Source of the DNA: Chara braunii | Taxonomy: Eukaryota > Streptophyta > Charophyceae > Charales > Characeae | Assembly (NCBI GenBank): GCA_003427395.1 | Contig: BFEA01000402.1 | Span: 1,451,716-1,473,570 of the forward strand | DNA: 21,855 nt | Reading direction: 5' to 3' | Shown: piece by piece, positions 1 through 12,821 of the stretch | Layout: each line of letters opens with the position of its first letter | Numbering within the stretch: the stretch's first letter is position 1 | The notes under the pieces: generated by a model | Databases searched by the model: none | Seen by the model: the letters and a program-made list of their open reading frames with translations, nothing else | What the model was told of the DNA's origin: nothing | Made by a program: the position numbers and the translations under genes

Positions 1-60
1 TATATACTCCCTCCCATTGGTTAACGGGAGTAATAAAGTTCAATAAACACTATTGGAGGT

Positions 61-130
61 TTAAATGATTTAACATTAGGATGATCTTCGTAACGTTAAA
101 TGATTTATTCCTCTGATGATCTTCGTACGG
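61..130. repeat. 35-bp imperfect tandem duplication in the array's left flank
   Basis: The 12-mer TTAAATGATTTA occurs at 61-72 and 96-107, and ATGATCTTCGTA at 81-92 and 116-127, both at a 35-bp spacing. The two 35-bp copies match well at their ends and differ in the middle. The second copy runs directly into the decayed satellite unit, so this duplication lies in the zone where the array meets older sequence. Confidence 0.7.
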
Positions 131-178
131 CTTTTACCACTCCCCCTCATCGATTGATGTGGAGGTCAAACATTGTGA
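116..178. repeat. decayed, shortened copy of the 92-bp satellite unit
   Basis: The stretch from about 116 to 142 aligns with the first 27 or so bases of the satellite junction and unit, including GATGAT, GTA, GG and TACCACT. About six mismatches are visible and most are transitions. The following part, with GTGG and GGTCA words, weakly resembles the unit's 3' end. It is shorter than a full unit. It looks like an ancestral or edge copy left out of the homogenised array. Confidence 0.55.
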
Positions 179-3100
179 TGATTCTTGTATGGATTCTACC
201 ACTTTCTAAAGACATTCTTCAAAGTGCTTTTTGCTATATATTGTTGTTTAGATTTCCGTGGTCATTTTAATGATTCTTGTATGGATTCTACCACTTTCTA
301 AAGACATTCTTCAAAGTGCTTTTTGCTATATATTGTTGTTTAGATTTCCGTGGTCATTTTAATGATTCTTGTATGGATTCTACCACTTTCTAAAGACATT
401 CTTCAAAGTGCTTTTTGCTATATATTGTTGTTTAGATTTCCGTGGTCATTTTAATGATTCTTGTATGGATTCTACCACTTTCTAAAGACATTCTTCAAAG
501 TGCTTTTTGCTATATATTGTTGTTTAGATTTCCGTGGTCATTTTAATGATTCTTGTATGGATTCTACCACTTTCTAAAGACATTCTTCAAAGTGCTTTTT
601 GCTATATATTGTTGTTTAGATTTCCGTGGTCATTTTAATGATTCTTGTATGGATTCTACCACTTTCTAAAGACATTCTTCAAAGTGCTTTTTGCTATATA
701 TTGTTGTTTAGATTTCCGTGGTCATTTTAATGATTCTTGTATGGATTCTACCACTTTCTAAAGACATTCTTCAAAGTGCTTTTTGCTATATATTGTTGTT
801 TAGATTTCCGTGGTCATTTTAATGATTCTTGTATGGATTCTACCACTTTCTAAAGACATTCTTCAAAGTGCTTTTTGCTATATATTGTTGTTTAGATTTC
901 CGTGGTCATTTTAATGATTCTTGTATGGATTCTACCACTTTCTAAAGACATTCTTCAAAGTGCTTTTTGCTATATATTGTTGTTTAGATTTCCGTGGTCA
1001 TTTTAATGATTCTTGTATGGATTCTACCACTTTCTAAAGACATTCTTCAAAGTGCTTTTTGCTATATATTGTTGTTTAGATTTCCGTGGTCATTTTAATG
1101 ATTCTTGTATGGATTCTACCACTTTCTAAAGACATTCTTCAAAGTGCTTTTTGCTATATATTGTTGTTTAGATTTCCGTGGTCATTTTAATGATTCTTGT
1201 ATGGATTCTACCACTTTCTAAAGACATTCTTCAAAGTGCTTTTTGCTATATATTGTTGTTTAGATTTCCGTGGTCATTTTAATGATTCTTGTATGGATTC
1301 TACCACTTTCTAAAGACATTCTTCAAAGTGCTTTTTGCTATATATTGTTGTTTAGATTTCCGTGGTCATTTTAATGATTCTTGTATGGATTCTACCACTT
1401 TCTAAAGACATTCTTCAAAGTGCTTTTTGCTATATATTGTTGTTTAGATTTCCGTGGTCATTTTAATGATTCTTGTATGGATTCTACCACTTTCTAAAGA
1501 CATTCTTCAAAGTGCTTTTTGCTATATATTGTTGTTTAGATTTCCGTGGTCATTTTAATGATTCTTGTATGGATTCTACCACTTTCTAAAGACATTCTTC
1601 AAAGTGCTTTTTGCTATATATTGTTGTTTAGATTTCCGTGGTCATTTTAATGATTCTTGTATGGATTCTACCACTTTCTAAAGACATTCTTCAAAGTGCT
1701 TTTTGCTATATATTGTTGTTTAGATTTCCGTGGTCATTTTAATGATTCTTGTATGGATTCTACCACTTTCTAAAGACATTCTTCAAAGTGCTTTTTGCTA
1801 TATATTGTTGTTTAGATTTCCGTGGTCATTTTAATGATTCTTGTATGGATTCTACCACTTTCTAAAGACATTCTTCAAAGTGCTTTTTGCTATATATTGT
1901 TGTTTAGATTTCCGTGGTCATTTTAATGATTCTTGTATGGATTCTACCACTTTCTAAAGACATTCTTCAAAGTGCTTTTTGCTATATATTGTTGTTTAGA
2001 TTTCCGTGGTCATTTTAATGATTCTTGTATGGATTCTACCACTTTCTAAAGACATTCTTCAAAGTGCTTTTTGCTATATATTGTTGTTTAGATTTCCGTG
2101 GTCATTTTAATGATTCTTGTATGGATTCTACCACTTTCTAAAGACATTCTTCAAAGTGCTTTTTGCTATATATTGTTGTTTAGATTTCCGTGGTCATTTT
2201 AATGATTCTTGTATGGATTCTACCACTTTCTAAAGACATTCTTCAAAGTGCTTTTTGCTATATATTGTTGTTTAGATTTCCGTGGTCATTTTAATGATTC
2301 TTGTATGGATTCTACCACTTTCTAAAGACATTCTTCAAAGTGCTTTTTGCTATATATTGTTGTTTAGATTTCCGTGGTCATTTTAATGATTCTTGTATGG
2401 ATTCTACCACTTTCTAAAGACATTCTTCAAAGTGCTTTTTGCTATATATTGTTGTTTAGATTTCCGTGGTCATTTTAATGATTCTTGTATGGATTCTACC
2501 ACTTTCTAAAGACATTCTTCAAAGTGCTTTTTGCTATATATTGTTGTTTAGATTTCCGTGGTCATTTTAATGATTCTTGTATGGATTCTACCACTTTCTA
2601 AAGACATTCTTCAAAGTGCTTTTTGCTATATATTGTTGTTTAGATTTCCGTGGTCATTTTAATGATTCTTGTATGGATTCTACCACTTTCTAAAGACATT
2701 CTTCAAAGTGCTTTTTGCTATATATTGTTGTTTAGATTTCCGTGGTCATTTTAATGATTCTTGTATGGATTCTACCACTTTCTAAAGACATTCTTCAAAG
2801 TGCTTTTTGCTATATATTGTTGTTTAGATTTCCGTGGTCATTTTAATGATTCTTGTATGGATTCTACCACTTTCTAAAGACATTCTTCAAAGTGCTTTTT
2901 GCTATATATTGTTGTTTAGATTTCCGTGGTCATTTTAATGATTCTTGTATGGATTCTACCACTTTCTAAAGACATTCTTCAAAGTGCTTTTTGCTATATA
3001 TTGTTGTTTAGATTTCCGTGGTCATTTTAATGATTCTTGTATGGATTCTACCACTTTCTAAAGACATTCTTCAAAGTGCTTTTTGCTATATATTGTTGTT

Positions 3101-6100
3101 TAGATTTCCGTGGTCATTTTAATGATTCTTGTATGGATTCTACCACTTTCTAAAGACATTCTTCAAAGTGCTTTTTGCTATATATTGTTGTTTAGATTTC
3201 CGTGGTCATTTTAATGATTCTTGTATGGATTCTACCACTTTCTAAAGACATTCTTCAAAGTGCTTTTTGCTATATATTGTTGTTTAGATTTCCGTGGTCA
3301 TTTTAATGATTCTTGTATGGATTCTACCACTTTCTAAAGACATTCTTCAAAGTGCTTTTTGCTATATATTGTTGTTTAGATTTCCGTGGTCATTTTAATG
3401 ATTCTTGTATGGATTCTACCACTTTCTAAAGACATTCTTCAAAGTGCTTTTTGCTATATATTGTTGTTTAGATTTCCGTGGTCATTTTAATGATTCTTGT
3501 ATGGATTCTACCACTTTCTAAAGACATTCTTCAAAGTGCTTTTTGCTATATATTGTTGTTTAGATTTCCGTGGTCATTTTAATGATTCTTGTATGGATTC
3601 TACCACTTTCTAAAGACATTCTTCAAAGTGCTTTTTGCTATATATTGTTGTTTAGATTTCCGTGGTCATTTTAATGATTCTTGTATGGATTCTACCACTT
3701 TCTAAAGACATTCTTCAAAGTGCTTTTTGCTATATATTGTTGTTTAGATTTCCGTGGTCATTTTAATGATTCTTGTATGGATTCTACCACTTTCTAAAGA
3801 CATTCTTCAAAGTGCTTTTTGCTATATATTGTTGTTTAGATTTCCGTGGTCATTTTAATGATTCTTGTATGGATTCTACCACTTTCTAAAGACATTCTTC
3901 AAAGTGCTTTTTGCTATATATTGTTGTTTAGATTTCCGTGGTCATTTTAATGATTCTTGTATGGATTCTACCACTTTCTAAAGACATTCTTCAAAGTGCT
4001 TTTTGCTATATATTGTTGTTTAGATTTCCGTGGTCATTTTAATGATTCTTGTATGGATTCTACCACTTTCTAAAGACATTCTTCAAAGTGCTTTTTGCTA
4101 TATATTGTTGTTTAGATTTCCGTGGTCATTTTAATGATTCTTGTATGGATTCTACCACTTTCTAAAGACATTCTTCAAAGTGCTTTTTGCTATATATTGT
4201 TGTTTAGATTTCCGTGGTCATTTTAATGATTCTTGTATGGATTCTACCACTTTCTAAAGACATTCTTCAAAGTGCTTTTTGCTATATATTGTTGTTTAGA
4301 TTTCCGTGGTCATTTTAATGATTCTTGTATGGATTCTACCACTTTCTAAAGACATTCTTCAAAGTGCTTTTTGCTATATATTGTTGTTTAGATTTCCGTG
4401 GTCATTTTAATGATTCTTGTATGGATTCTACCACTTTCTAAAGACATTCTTCAAAGTGCTTTTTGCTATATATTGTTGTTTAGATTTCCGTGGTCATTTT
4501 AATGATTCTTGTATGGATTCTACCACTTTCTAAAGACATTCTTCAAAGTGCTTTTTGCTATATATTGTTGTTTAGATTTCCGTGGTCATTTTAATGATTC
4601 TTGTATGGATTCTACCACTTTCTAAAGACATTCTTCAAAGTGCTTTTTGCTATATATTGTTGTTTAGATTTCCGTGGTCATTTTAATGATTCTTGTATGG
4701 ATTCTACCACTTTCTAAAGACATTCTTCAAAGTGCTTTTTGCTATATATTGTTGTTTAGATTTCCGTGGTCATTTTAATGATTCTTGTATGGATTCTACC
4801 ACTTTCTAAAGACATTCTTCAAAGTGCTTTTTGCTATATATTGTTGTTTAGATTTCCGTGGTCATTTTAATGATTCTTGTATGGATTCTACCACTTTCTA
4901 AAGACATTCTTCAAAGTGCTTTTTGCTATATATTGTTGTTTAGATTTCCGTGGTCATTTTAATGATTCTTGTATGGATTCTACCACTTTCTAAAGACATT
5001 CTTCAAAGTGCTTTTTGCTATATATTGTTGTTTAGATTTCCGTGGTCATTTTAATGATTCTTGTATGGATTCTACCACTTTCTAAAGACATTCTTCAAAG
5101 TGCTTTTTGCTATATATTGTTGTTTAGATTTCCGTGGTCATTTTAATGATTCTTGTATGGATTCTACCACTTTCTAAAGACATTCTTCAAAGTGCTTTTT
5201 GCTATATATTGTTGTTTAGATTTCCGTGGTCATTTTAATGATTCTTGTATGGATTCTACCACTTTCTAAAGACATTCTTCAAAGTGCTTTTTGCTATATA
5301 TTGTTGTTTAGATTTCCGTGGTCATTTTAATGATTCTTGTATGGATTCTACCACTTTCTAAAGACATTCTTCAAAGTGCTTTTTGCTATATATTGTTGTT
5401 TAGATTTCCGTGGTCATTTTAATGATTCTTGTATGGATTCTACCACTTTCTAAAGACATTCTTCAAAGTGCTTTTTGCTATATATTGTTGTTTAGATTTC
5501 CGTGGTCATTTTAATGATTCTTGTATGGATTCTACCACTTTCTAAAGACATTCTTCAAAGTGCTTTTTGCTATATATTGTTGTTTAGATTTCCGTGGTCA
5601 TTTTAATGATTCTTGTATGGATTCTACCACTTTCTAAAGACATTCTTCAAAGTGCTTTTTGCTATATATTGTTGTTTAGATTTCCGTGGTCATTTTAATG
5701 ATTCTTGTATGGATTCTACCACTTTCTAAAGACATTCTTCAAAGTGCTTTTTGCTATATATTGTTGTTTAGATTTCCGTGGTCATTTTAATGATTCTTGT
5801 ATGGATTCTACCACTTTCTAAAGACATTCTTCAAAGTGCTTTTTGCTATATATTGTTGTTTAGATTTCCGTGGTCATTTTAATGATTCTTGTATGGATTC
5901 TACCACTTTCTAAAGACATTCTTCAAAGTGCTTTTTGCTATATATTGTTGTTTAGATTTCCGTGGTCATTTTAATGATTCTTGTATGGATTCTACCACTT
6001 TCTAAAGACATTCTTCAAAGTGCTTTTTGCTATATATTGTTGTTTAGATTTCCGTGGTCATTTTAATGATTCTTGTATGGATTCTACCACTTTCTAAAGA

Positions 6101-9100
6101 CATTCTTCAAAGTGCTTTTTGCTATATATTGTTGTTTAGATTTCCGTGGTCATTTTAATGATTCTTGTATGGATTCTACCACTTTCTAAAGACATTCTTC
6201 AAAGTGCTTTTTGCTATATATTGTTGTTTAGATTTCCGTGGTCATTTTAATGATTCTTGTATGGATTCTACCACTTTCTAAAGACATTCTTCAAAGTGCT
6301 TTTTGCTATATATTGTTGTTTAGATTTCCGTGGTCATTTTAATGATTCTTGTATGGATTCTACCACTTTCTAAAGACATTCTTCAAAGTGCTTTTTGCTA
6401 TATATTGTTGTTTAGATTTCCGTGGTCATTTTAATGATTCTTGTATGGATTCTACCACTTTCTAAAGACATTCTTCAAAGTGCTTTTTGCTATATATTGT
6501 TGTTTAGATTTCCGTGGTCATTTTAATGATTCTTGTATGGATTCTACCACTTTCTAAAGACATTCTTCAAAGTGCTTTTTGCTATATATTGTTGTTTAGA
6601 TTTCCGTGGTCATTTTAATGATTCTTGTATGGATTCTACCACTTTCTAAAGACATTCTTCAAAGTGCTTTTTGCTATATATTGTTGTTTAGATTTCCGTG
6701 GTCATTTTAATGATTCTTGTATGGATTCTACCACTTTCTAAAGACATTCTTCAAAGTGCTTTTTGCTATATATTGTTGTTTAGATTTCCGTGGTCATTTT
6801 AATGATTCTTGTATGGATTCTACCACTTTCTAAAGACATTCTTCAAAGTGCTTTTTGCTATATATTGTTGTTTAGATTTCCGTGGTCATTTTAATGATTC
6901 TTGTATGGATTCTACCACTTTCTAAAGACATTCTTCAAAGTGCTTTTTGCTATATATTGTTGTTTAGATTTCCGTGGTCATTTTAATGATTCTTGTATGG
7001 ATTCTACCACTTTCTAAAGACATTCTTCAAAGTGCTTTTTGCTATATATTGTTGTTTAGATTTCCGTGGTCATTTTAATGATTCTTGTATGGATTCTACC
7101 ACTTTCTAAAGACATTCTTCAAAGTGCTTTTTGCTATATATTGTTGTTTAGATTTCCGTGGTCATTTTAATGATTCTTGTATGGATTCTACCACTTTCTA
7201 AAGACATTCTTCAAAGTGCTTTTTGCTATATATTGTTGTTTAGATTTCCGTGGTCATTTTAATGATTCTTGTATGGATTCTACCACTTTCTAAAGACATT
7301 CTTCAAAGTGCTTTTTGCTATATATTGTTGTTTAGATTTCCGTGGTCATTTTAATGATTCTTGTATGGATTCTACCACTTTCTAAAGACATTCTTCAAAG
7401 TGCTTTTTGCTATATATTGTTGTTTAGATTTCCGTGGTCATTTTAATGATTCTTGTATGGATTCTACCACTTTCTAAAGACATTCTTCAAAGTGCTTTTT
7501 GCTATATATTGTTGTTTAGATTTCCGTGGTCATTTTAATGATTCTTGTATGGATTCTACCACTTTCTAAAGACATTCTTCAAAGTGCTTTTTGCTATATA
7601 TTGTTGTTTAGATTTCCGTGGTCATTTTAATGATTCTTGTATGGATTCTACCACTTTCTAAAGACATTCTTCAAAGTGCTTTTTGCTATATATTGTTGTT
7701 TAGATTTCCGTGGTCATTTTAATGATTCTTGTATGGATTCTACCACTTTCTAAAGACATTCTTCAAAGTGCTTTTTGCTATATATTGTTGTTTAGATTTC
7801 CGTGGTCATTTTAATGATTCTTGTATGGATTCTACCACTTTCTAAAGACATTCTTCAAAGTGCTTTTTGCTATATATTGTTGTTTAGATTTCCGTGGTCA
7901 TTTTAATGATTCTTGTATGGATTCTACCACTTTCTAAAGACATTCTTCAAAGTGCTTTTTGCTATATATTGTTGTTTAGATTTCCGTGGTCATTTTAATG
8001 ATTCTTGTATGGATTCTACCACTTTCTAAAGACATTCTTCAAAGTGCTTTTTGCTATATATTGTTGTTTAGATTTCCGTGGTCATTTTAATGATTCTTGT
8101 ATGGATTCTACCACTTTCTAAAGACATTCTTCAAAGTGCTTTTTGCTATATATTGTTGTTTAGATTTCCGTGGTCATTTTAATGATTCTTGTATGGATTC
8201 TACCACTTTCTAAAGACATTCTTCAAAGTGCTTTTTGCTATATATTGTTGTTTAGATTTCCGTGGTCATTTTAATGATTCTTGTATGGATTCTACCACTT
8301 TCTAAAGACATTCTTCAAAGTGCTTTTTGCTATATATTGTTGTTTAGATTTCCGTGGTCATTTTAATGATTCTTGTATGGATTCTACCACTTTCTAAAGA
8401 CATTCTTCAAAGTGCTTTTTGCTATATATTGTTGTTTAGATTTCCGTGGTCATTTTAATGATTCTTGTATGGATTCTACCACTTTCTAAAGACATTCTTC
8501 AAAGTGCTTTTTGCTATATATTGTTGTTTAGATTTCCGTGGTCATTTTAATGATTCTTGTATGGATTCTACCACTTTCTAAAGACATTCTTCAAAGTGCT
8601 TTTTGCTATATATTGTTGTTTAGATTTCCGTGGTCATTTTAATGATTCTTGTATGGATTCTACCACTTTCTAAAGACATTCTTCAAAGTGCTTTTTGCTA
8701 TATATTGTTGTTTAGATTTCCGTGGTCATTTTAATGATTCTTGTATGGATTCTACCACTTTCTAAAGACATTCTTCAAAGTGCTTTTTGCTATATATTGT
8801 TGTTTAGATTTCCGTGGTCATTTTAATGATTCTTGTATGGATTCTACCACTTTCTAAAGACATTCTTCAAAGTGCTTTTTGCTATATATTGTTGTTTAGA
8901 TTTCCGTGGTCATTTTAATGATTCTTGTATGGATTCTACCACTTTCTAAAGACATTCTTCAAAGTGCTTTTTGCTATATATTGTTGTTTAGATTTCCGTG
9001 GTCATTTTAATGATTCTTGTATGGATTCTACCACTTTCTAAAGACATTCTTCAAAGTGCTTTTTGCTATATATTGTTGTTTAGATTTCCGTGGTCATTTT

Positions 9101-11862
9101 AATGATTCTTGTATGGATTCTACCACTTTCTAAAGACATTCTTCAAAGTGCTTTTTGCTATATATTGTTGTTTAGATTTCCGTGGTCATTTTAATGATTC
9201 TTGTATGGATTCTACCACTTTCTAAAGACATTCTTCAAAGTGCTTTTTGCTATATATTGTTGTTTAGATTTCCGTGGTCATTTTAATGATTCTTGTATGG
9301 ATTCTACCACTTTCTAAAGACATTCTTCAAAGTGCTTTTTGCTATATATTGTTGTTTAGATTTCCGTGGTCATTTTAATGATTCTTGTATGGATTCTACC
9401 ACTTTCTAAAGACATTCTTCAAAGTGCTTTTTGCTATATATTGTTGTTTAGATTTCCGTGGTCATTTTAATGATTCTTGTATGGATTCTACCACTTTCTA
9501 AAGACATTCTTCAAAGTGCTTTTTGCTATATATTGTTGTTTAGATTTCCGTGGTCATTTTAATGATTCTTGTATGGATTCTACCACTTTCTAAAGACATT
9601 CTTCAAAGTGCTTTTTGCTATATATTGTTGTTTAGATTTCCGTGGTCATTTTAATGATTCTTGTATGGATTCTACCACTTTCTAAAGACATTCTTCAAAG
9701 TGCTTTTTGCTATATATTGTTGTTTAGATTTCCGTGGTCATTTTAATGATTCTTGTATGGATTCTACCACTTTCTAAAGACATTCTTCAAAGTGCTTTTT
9801 GCTATATATTGTTGTTTAGATTTCCGTGGTCATTTTAATGATTCTTGTATGGATTCTACCACTTTCTAAAGACATTCTTCAAAGTGCTTTTTGCTATATA
9901 TTGTTGTTTAGATTTCCGTGGTCATTTTAATGATTCTTGTATGGATTCTACCACTTTCTAAAGACATTCTTCAAAGTGCTTTTTGCTATATATTGTTGTT
10001 TAGATTTCCGTGGTCATTTTAATGATTCTTGTATGGATTCTACCACTTTCTAAAGACATTCTTCAAAGTGCTTTTTGCTATATATTGTTGTTTAGATTTC
10101 CGTGGTCATTTTAATGATTCTTGTATGGATTCTACCACTTTCTAAAGACATTCTTCAAAGTGCTTTTTGCTATATATTGTTGTTTAGATTTCCGTGGTCA
10201 TTTTAATGATTCTTGTATGGATTCTACCACTTTCTAAAGACATTCTTCAAAGTGCTTTTTGCTATATATTGTTGTTTAGATTTCCGTGGTCATTTTAATG
10301 ATTCTTGTATGGATTCTACCACTTTCTAAAGACATTCTTCAAAGTGCTTTTTGCTATATATTGTTGTTTAGATTTCCGTGGTCATTTTAATGATTCTTGT
10401 ATGGATTCTACCACTTTCTAAAGACATTCTTCAAAGTGCTTTTTGCTATATATTGTTGTTTAGATTTCCGTGGTCATTTTAATGATTCTTGTATGGATTC
10501 TACCACTTTCTAAAGACATTCTTCAAAGTGCTTTTTGCTATATATTGTTGTTTAGATTTCCGTGGTCATTTTAATGATTCTTGTATGGATTCTACCACTT
10601 TCTAAAGACATTCTTCAAAGTGCTTTTTGCTATATATTGTTGTTTAGATTTCCGTGGTCATTTTAATGATTCTTGTATGGATTCTACCACTTTCTAAAGA
10701 CATTCTTCAAAGTGCTTTTTGCTATATATTGTTGTTTAGATTTCCGTGGTCATTTTAATGATTCTTGTATGGATTCTACCACTTTCTAAAGACATTCTTC
10801 AAAGTGCTTTTTGCTATATATTGTTGTTTAGATTTCCGTGGTCATTTTAATGATTCTTGTATGGATTCTACCACTTTCTAAAGACATTCTTCAAAGTGCT
10901 TTTTGCTATATATTGTTGTTTAGATTTCCGTGGTCATTTTAATGATTCTTGTATGGATTCTACCACTTTCTAAAGACATTCTTCAAAGTGCTTTTTGCTA
11001 TATATTGTTGTTTAGATTTCCGTGGTCATTTTAATGATTCTTGTATGGATTCTACCACTTTCTAAAGACATTCTTCAAAGTGCTTTTTGCTATATATTGT
11101 TGTTTAGATTTCCGTGGTCATTTTAATGATTCTTGTATGGATTCTACCACTTTCTAAAGACATTCTTCAAAGTGCTTTTTGCTATATATTGTTGTTTAGA
11201 TTTCCGTGGTCATTTTAATGATTCTTGTATGGATTCTACCACTTTCTAAAGACATTCTTCAAAGTGCTTTTTGCTATATATTGTTGTTTAGATTTCCGTG
11301 GTCATTTTAATGATTCTTGTATGGATTCTACCACTTTCTAAAGACATTCTTCAAAGTGCTTTTTGCTATATATTGTTGTTTAGATTTCCGTGGTCATTTT
11401 AATGATTCTTGTATGGATTCTACCACTTTCTAAAGACATTCTTCAAAGTGCTTTTTGCTATATATTGTTGTTTAGATTTCCGTGGTCATTTTAATGATTC
11501 TTGTATGGATTCTACCACTTTCTAAAGACATTCTTCAAAGTGCTTTTTGCTATATATTGTTGTTTAGATTTCCGTGGTCATTTTAATGATTCTTGTATGG
11601 ATTCTACCACTTTCTAAAGACATTCTTCAAAGTGCTTTTTGCTATATATTGTTGTTTAGATTTCCGTGGTCATTTTAATGATTCTTGTATGGATTCTACC
11701 ACTTTCTAAAGACATTCTTCAAAGTGCTTTTTGCTATATATTGTTGTTTAGATTTCCGTGGTCATTTTAATGATTCTTGTATGGATTCTACCACTTTCTA
11801 AAGACATTCTTCAAAGTGCTTTTTGCTATATATTGTTGTTTAGATTTCCGTGGTCATTTTAA
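179..11862. repeat. satellite array: 127 perfect copies of a 92-bp unit
   Basis: The unit starts TGATTCTTGTATGGATTCTA and ends GGTCATTTTAA. Unit starts at 179, 271, 363 and 455 give a 92-bp period, and the printed pattern recurs every 1380 bases (15 units) without a break. The span is 11684 bases, exactly 127 times 92, and the next three bases (TGA) again match the unit start. I saw no substitution or indel by eye. The unit has 28 G/C in 92 (about 30% GC). It contains a TATATA stretch and a 6-bp dyad (CACTTT and AAAGTG, 15 bases apart). 92 is not a multiple of three and no long reading frame crosses the array, so it is non-coding satellite DNA. Two units make 184 bp, near a nucleosome repeat length; any chromatin role is inference. 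Confidence 0.98.
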
Positions 11863-11865
11863 TGA

Positions 11866-11988
11866 CATCTCACTGCTTCAACTGAAGATGAGGCAAATAC
11901 ATTGCTGACCAAACTGAAGGAATGTTGTGGGATTTGTATCTATAAGCAGAGTTCTTCTAGGAACTCTGCCAAGTTGGGAGGGGCTTAG
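11866..11988 (+). other. coding-like open segment abutting the array
   Basis: Directly after a TGA formed at the array junction (11863-11865), a 40-codon frame stays open to a TAG at 11986-11988. Its peptide includes STEDEANTLLTKLKECC, an amphipathic composition typical of real protein. It has no start codon of its own. It could be the remnant of an exon or transposon reading frame cut by the array, or chance. I do not recognise the family. Confidence 0.2.
11946..11969. repeat. 9-bp perfect inverted repeat (hairpin)
   Basis: GCAGAGTTC (11946-11954) and GAACTCTGC (11961-11969) are exact reverse complements around a 6-base loop, TTCTAG. No T-run follows and nothing nearby indicates a function. 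Confidence 0.6.
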
Positions 11989-12611
11989 CGATTGATTCAT
12001 CTTCACGTTCGTCTGGGTGGTAATGGTTAAAGGCTTGTTCGGTGGAGATCCTCCCATGAGAAGGGGCATGAGAAGACCTTGGTGATTGGGGGTGGGGGGG
12101 GAGGAGAACAAGTTCTCCTTCTGCCCTGGGACAGGGTTGGCCCTGGAGCGAGACTCACGGCTCTGGGCCCGCCCAAGAATCATGGCGATGTTCTCGTTGA
12201 AACAACACTTTTTTTTCCTTTTTTTGGGGGGGGGACAAATGCTCCAATCTATTCGTGGGGAGCAGCATGTGCTGGGAACCGGGCCCAGGGGGTTATTCCT
12301 GTAACTTGTTGACAGCAGGGGCGAGAGGCCTGGTAGAGAGATCTGGGGATGTCTTGGGGCAGGCATTTCAAGGGAAAACCAAGGTTTGCTGTCGGGACAA
12401 CGCTGGCCGGAGCTGGGGTGAGTCGTGTTGCCTTGTAACCTAGCAGAGTGGGGGCATGAGGCCTGAGAGAGCTCGGCAGGGAATAAGACAGCGTTGGAGA
12501 ATTTTATTGGGTTTTGTTAGGGAGTCCAGGGGTTCTGAGCATTCAAAGGACTTCTGTCCCTTTCTATCCATGTTTTTCCTAAATTTTCCTGAATTCTTTT
12601 ACTTGTTCCTA
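11989..12611. other. non-coding stretch with G-runs and T-runs
   Basis: No gene is recognised. The stretch has G5-T-G8 at 12088-12101, followed by a near-palindrome at 12102-12119 (AGGAGAAC and GTTCTCCT with two bases between). A T8-CC-T7-G9 run lies at 12209-12234. The 162-codon minus-strand frame over part of this stretch reads as proline- and serine-rich translation of low-complexity DNA and resembles no family I know. Confidence 0.6.
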
Positions 12612-12752
12612 TTCCACCGGCGAGTCAAAAGAACACACAGTTACGCACTCCAACGCTTCTCCCCATTACGTTGAGAGATCTGAGAGGGCAGCATTGACAT
12701 TTCCTTGTGGAAGGATGTCCCCTGGCCGGTGCGTTGGTCATCCTATCCATGG

Positions 12753-12803
<51 letters not shown>

Positions 12804-12821
12804 CACCCTAAGCTAGCCTAT
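12612..12821. repeat. diverged direct repeat, copy A
   Basis: This segment shares ordered blocks with 13121-13260: TCCACCGGCGAGTCA (copy B has A for G), GCATTGA followed by TTCC and GGAAGGATGT, and CCTAAGCTAGCCT (copy B has T for C). The blocks lie about 510 bp from their partners in the same order and orientation. Copy A is longer because a (CT)n tract interrupts it. Confidence 0.6.
12757..12801. repeat. (CT)n microsatellite, 45 nt
   Basis: An uninterrupted CT tract of about 22 dinucleotides. It sits inside copy A of the diverged duplication and is absent from copy B. Confidence 0.97.

Noticed and set aside
1-40. Stowaway-like MITE end (TACTCCCTCCC)
   Set aside because: Only the first bases match, the matching terminal inverted repeat is not found downstream, and the 5-bp CTCCC/GGGAG stem is too short.
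179-11862. CRISPR-like array
   Set aside because: The repeats are head-to-tail with no spacers between them, and the context is eukaryotic.
11878-12366. 162-codon minus-strand ORF
   Set aside because: It is low-complexity P/S/K-rich translation across G- and T-runs, with no motif or family resemblance.
12079-12674. Several short plus-strand ORFs
   Set aside because: They overlap each other in different frames over G-runs, and none has a recognisable domain.
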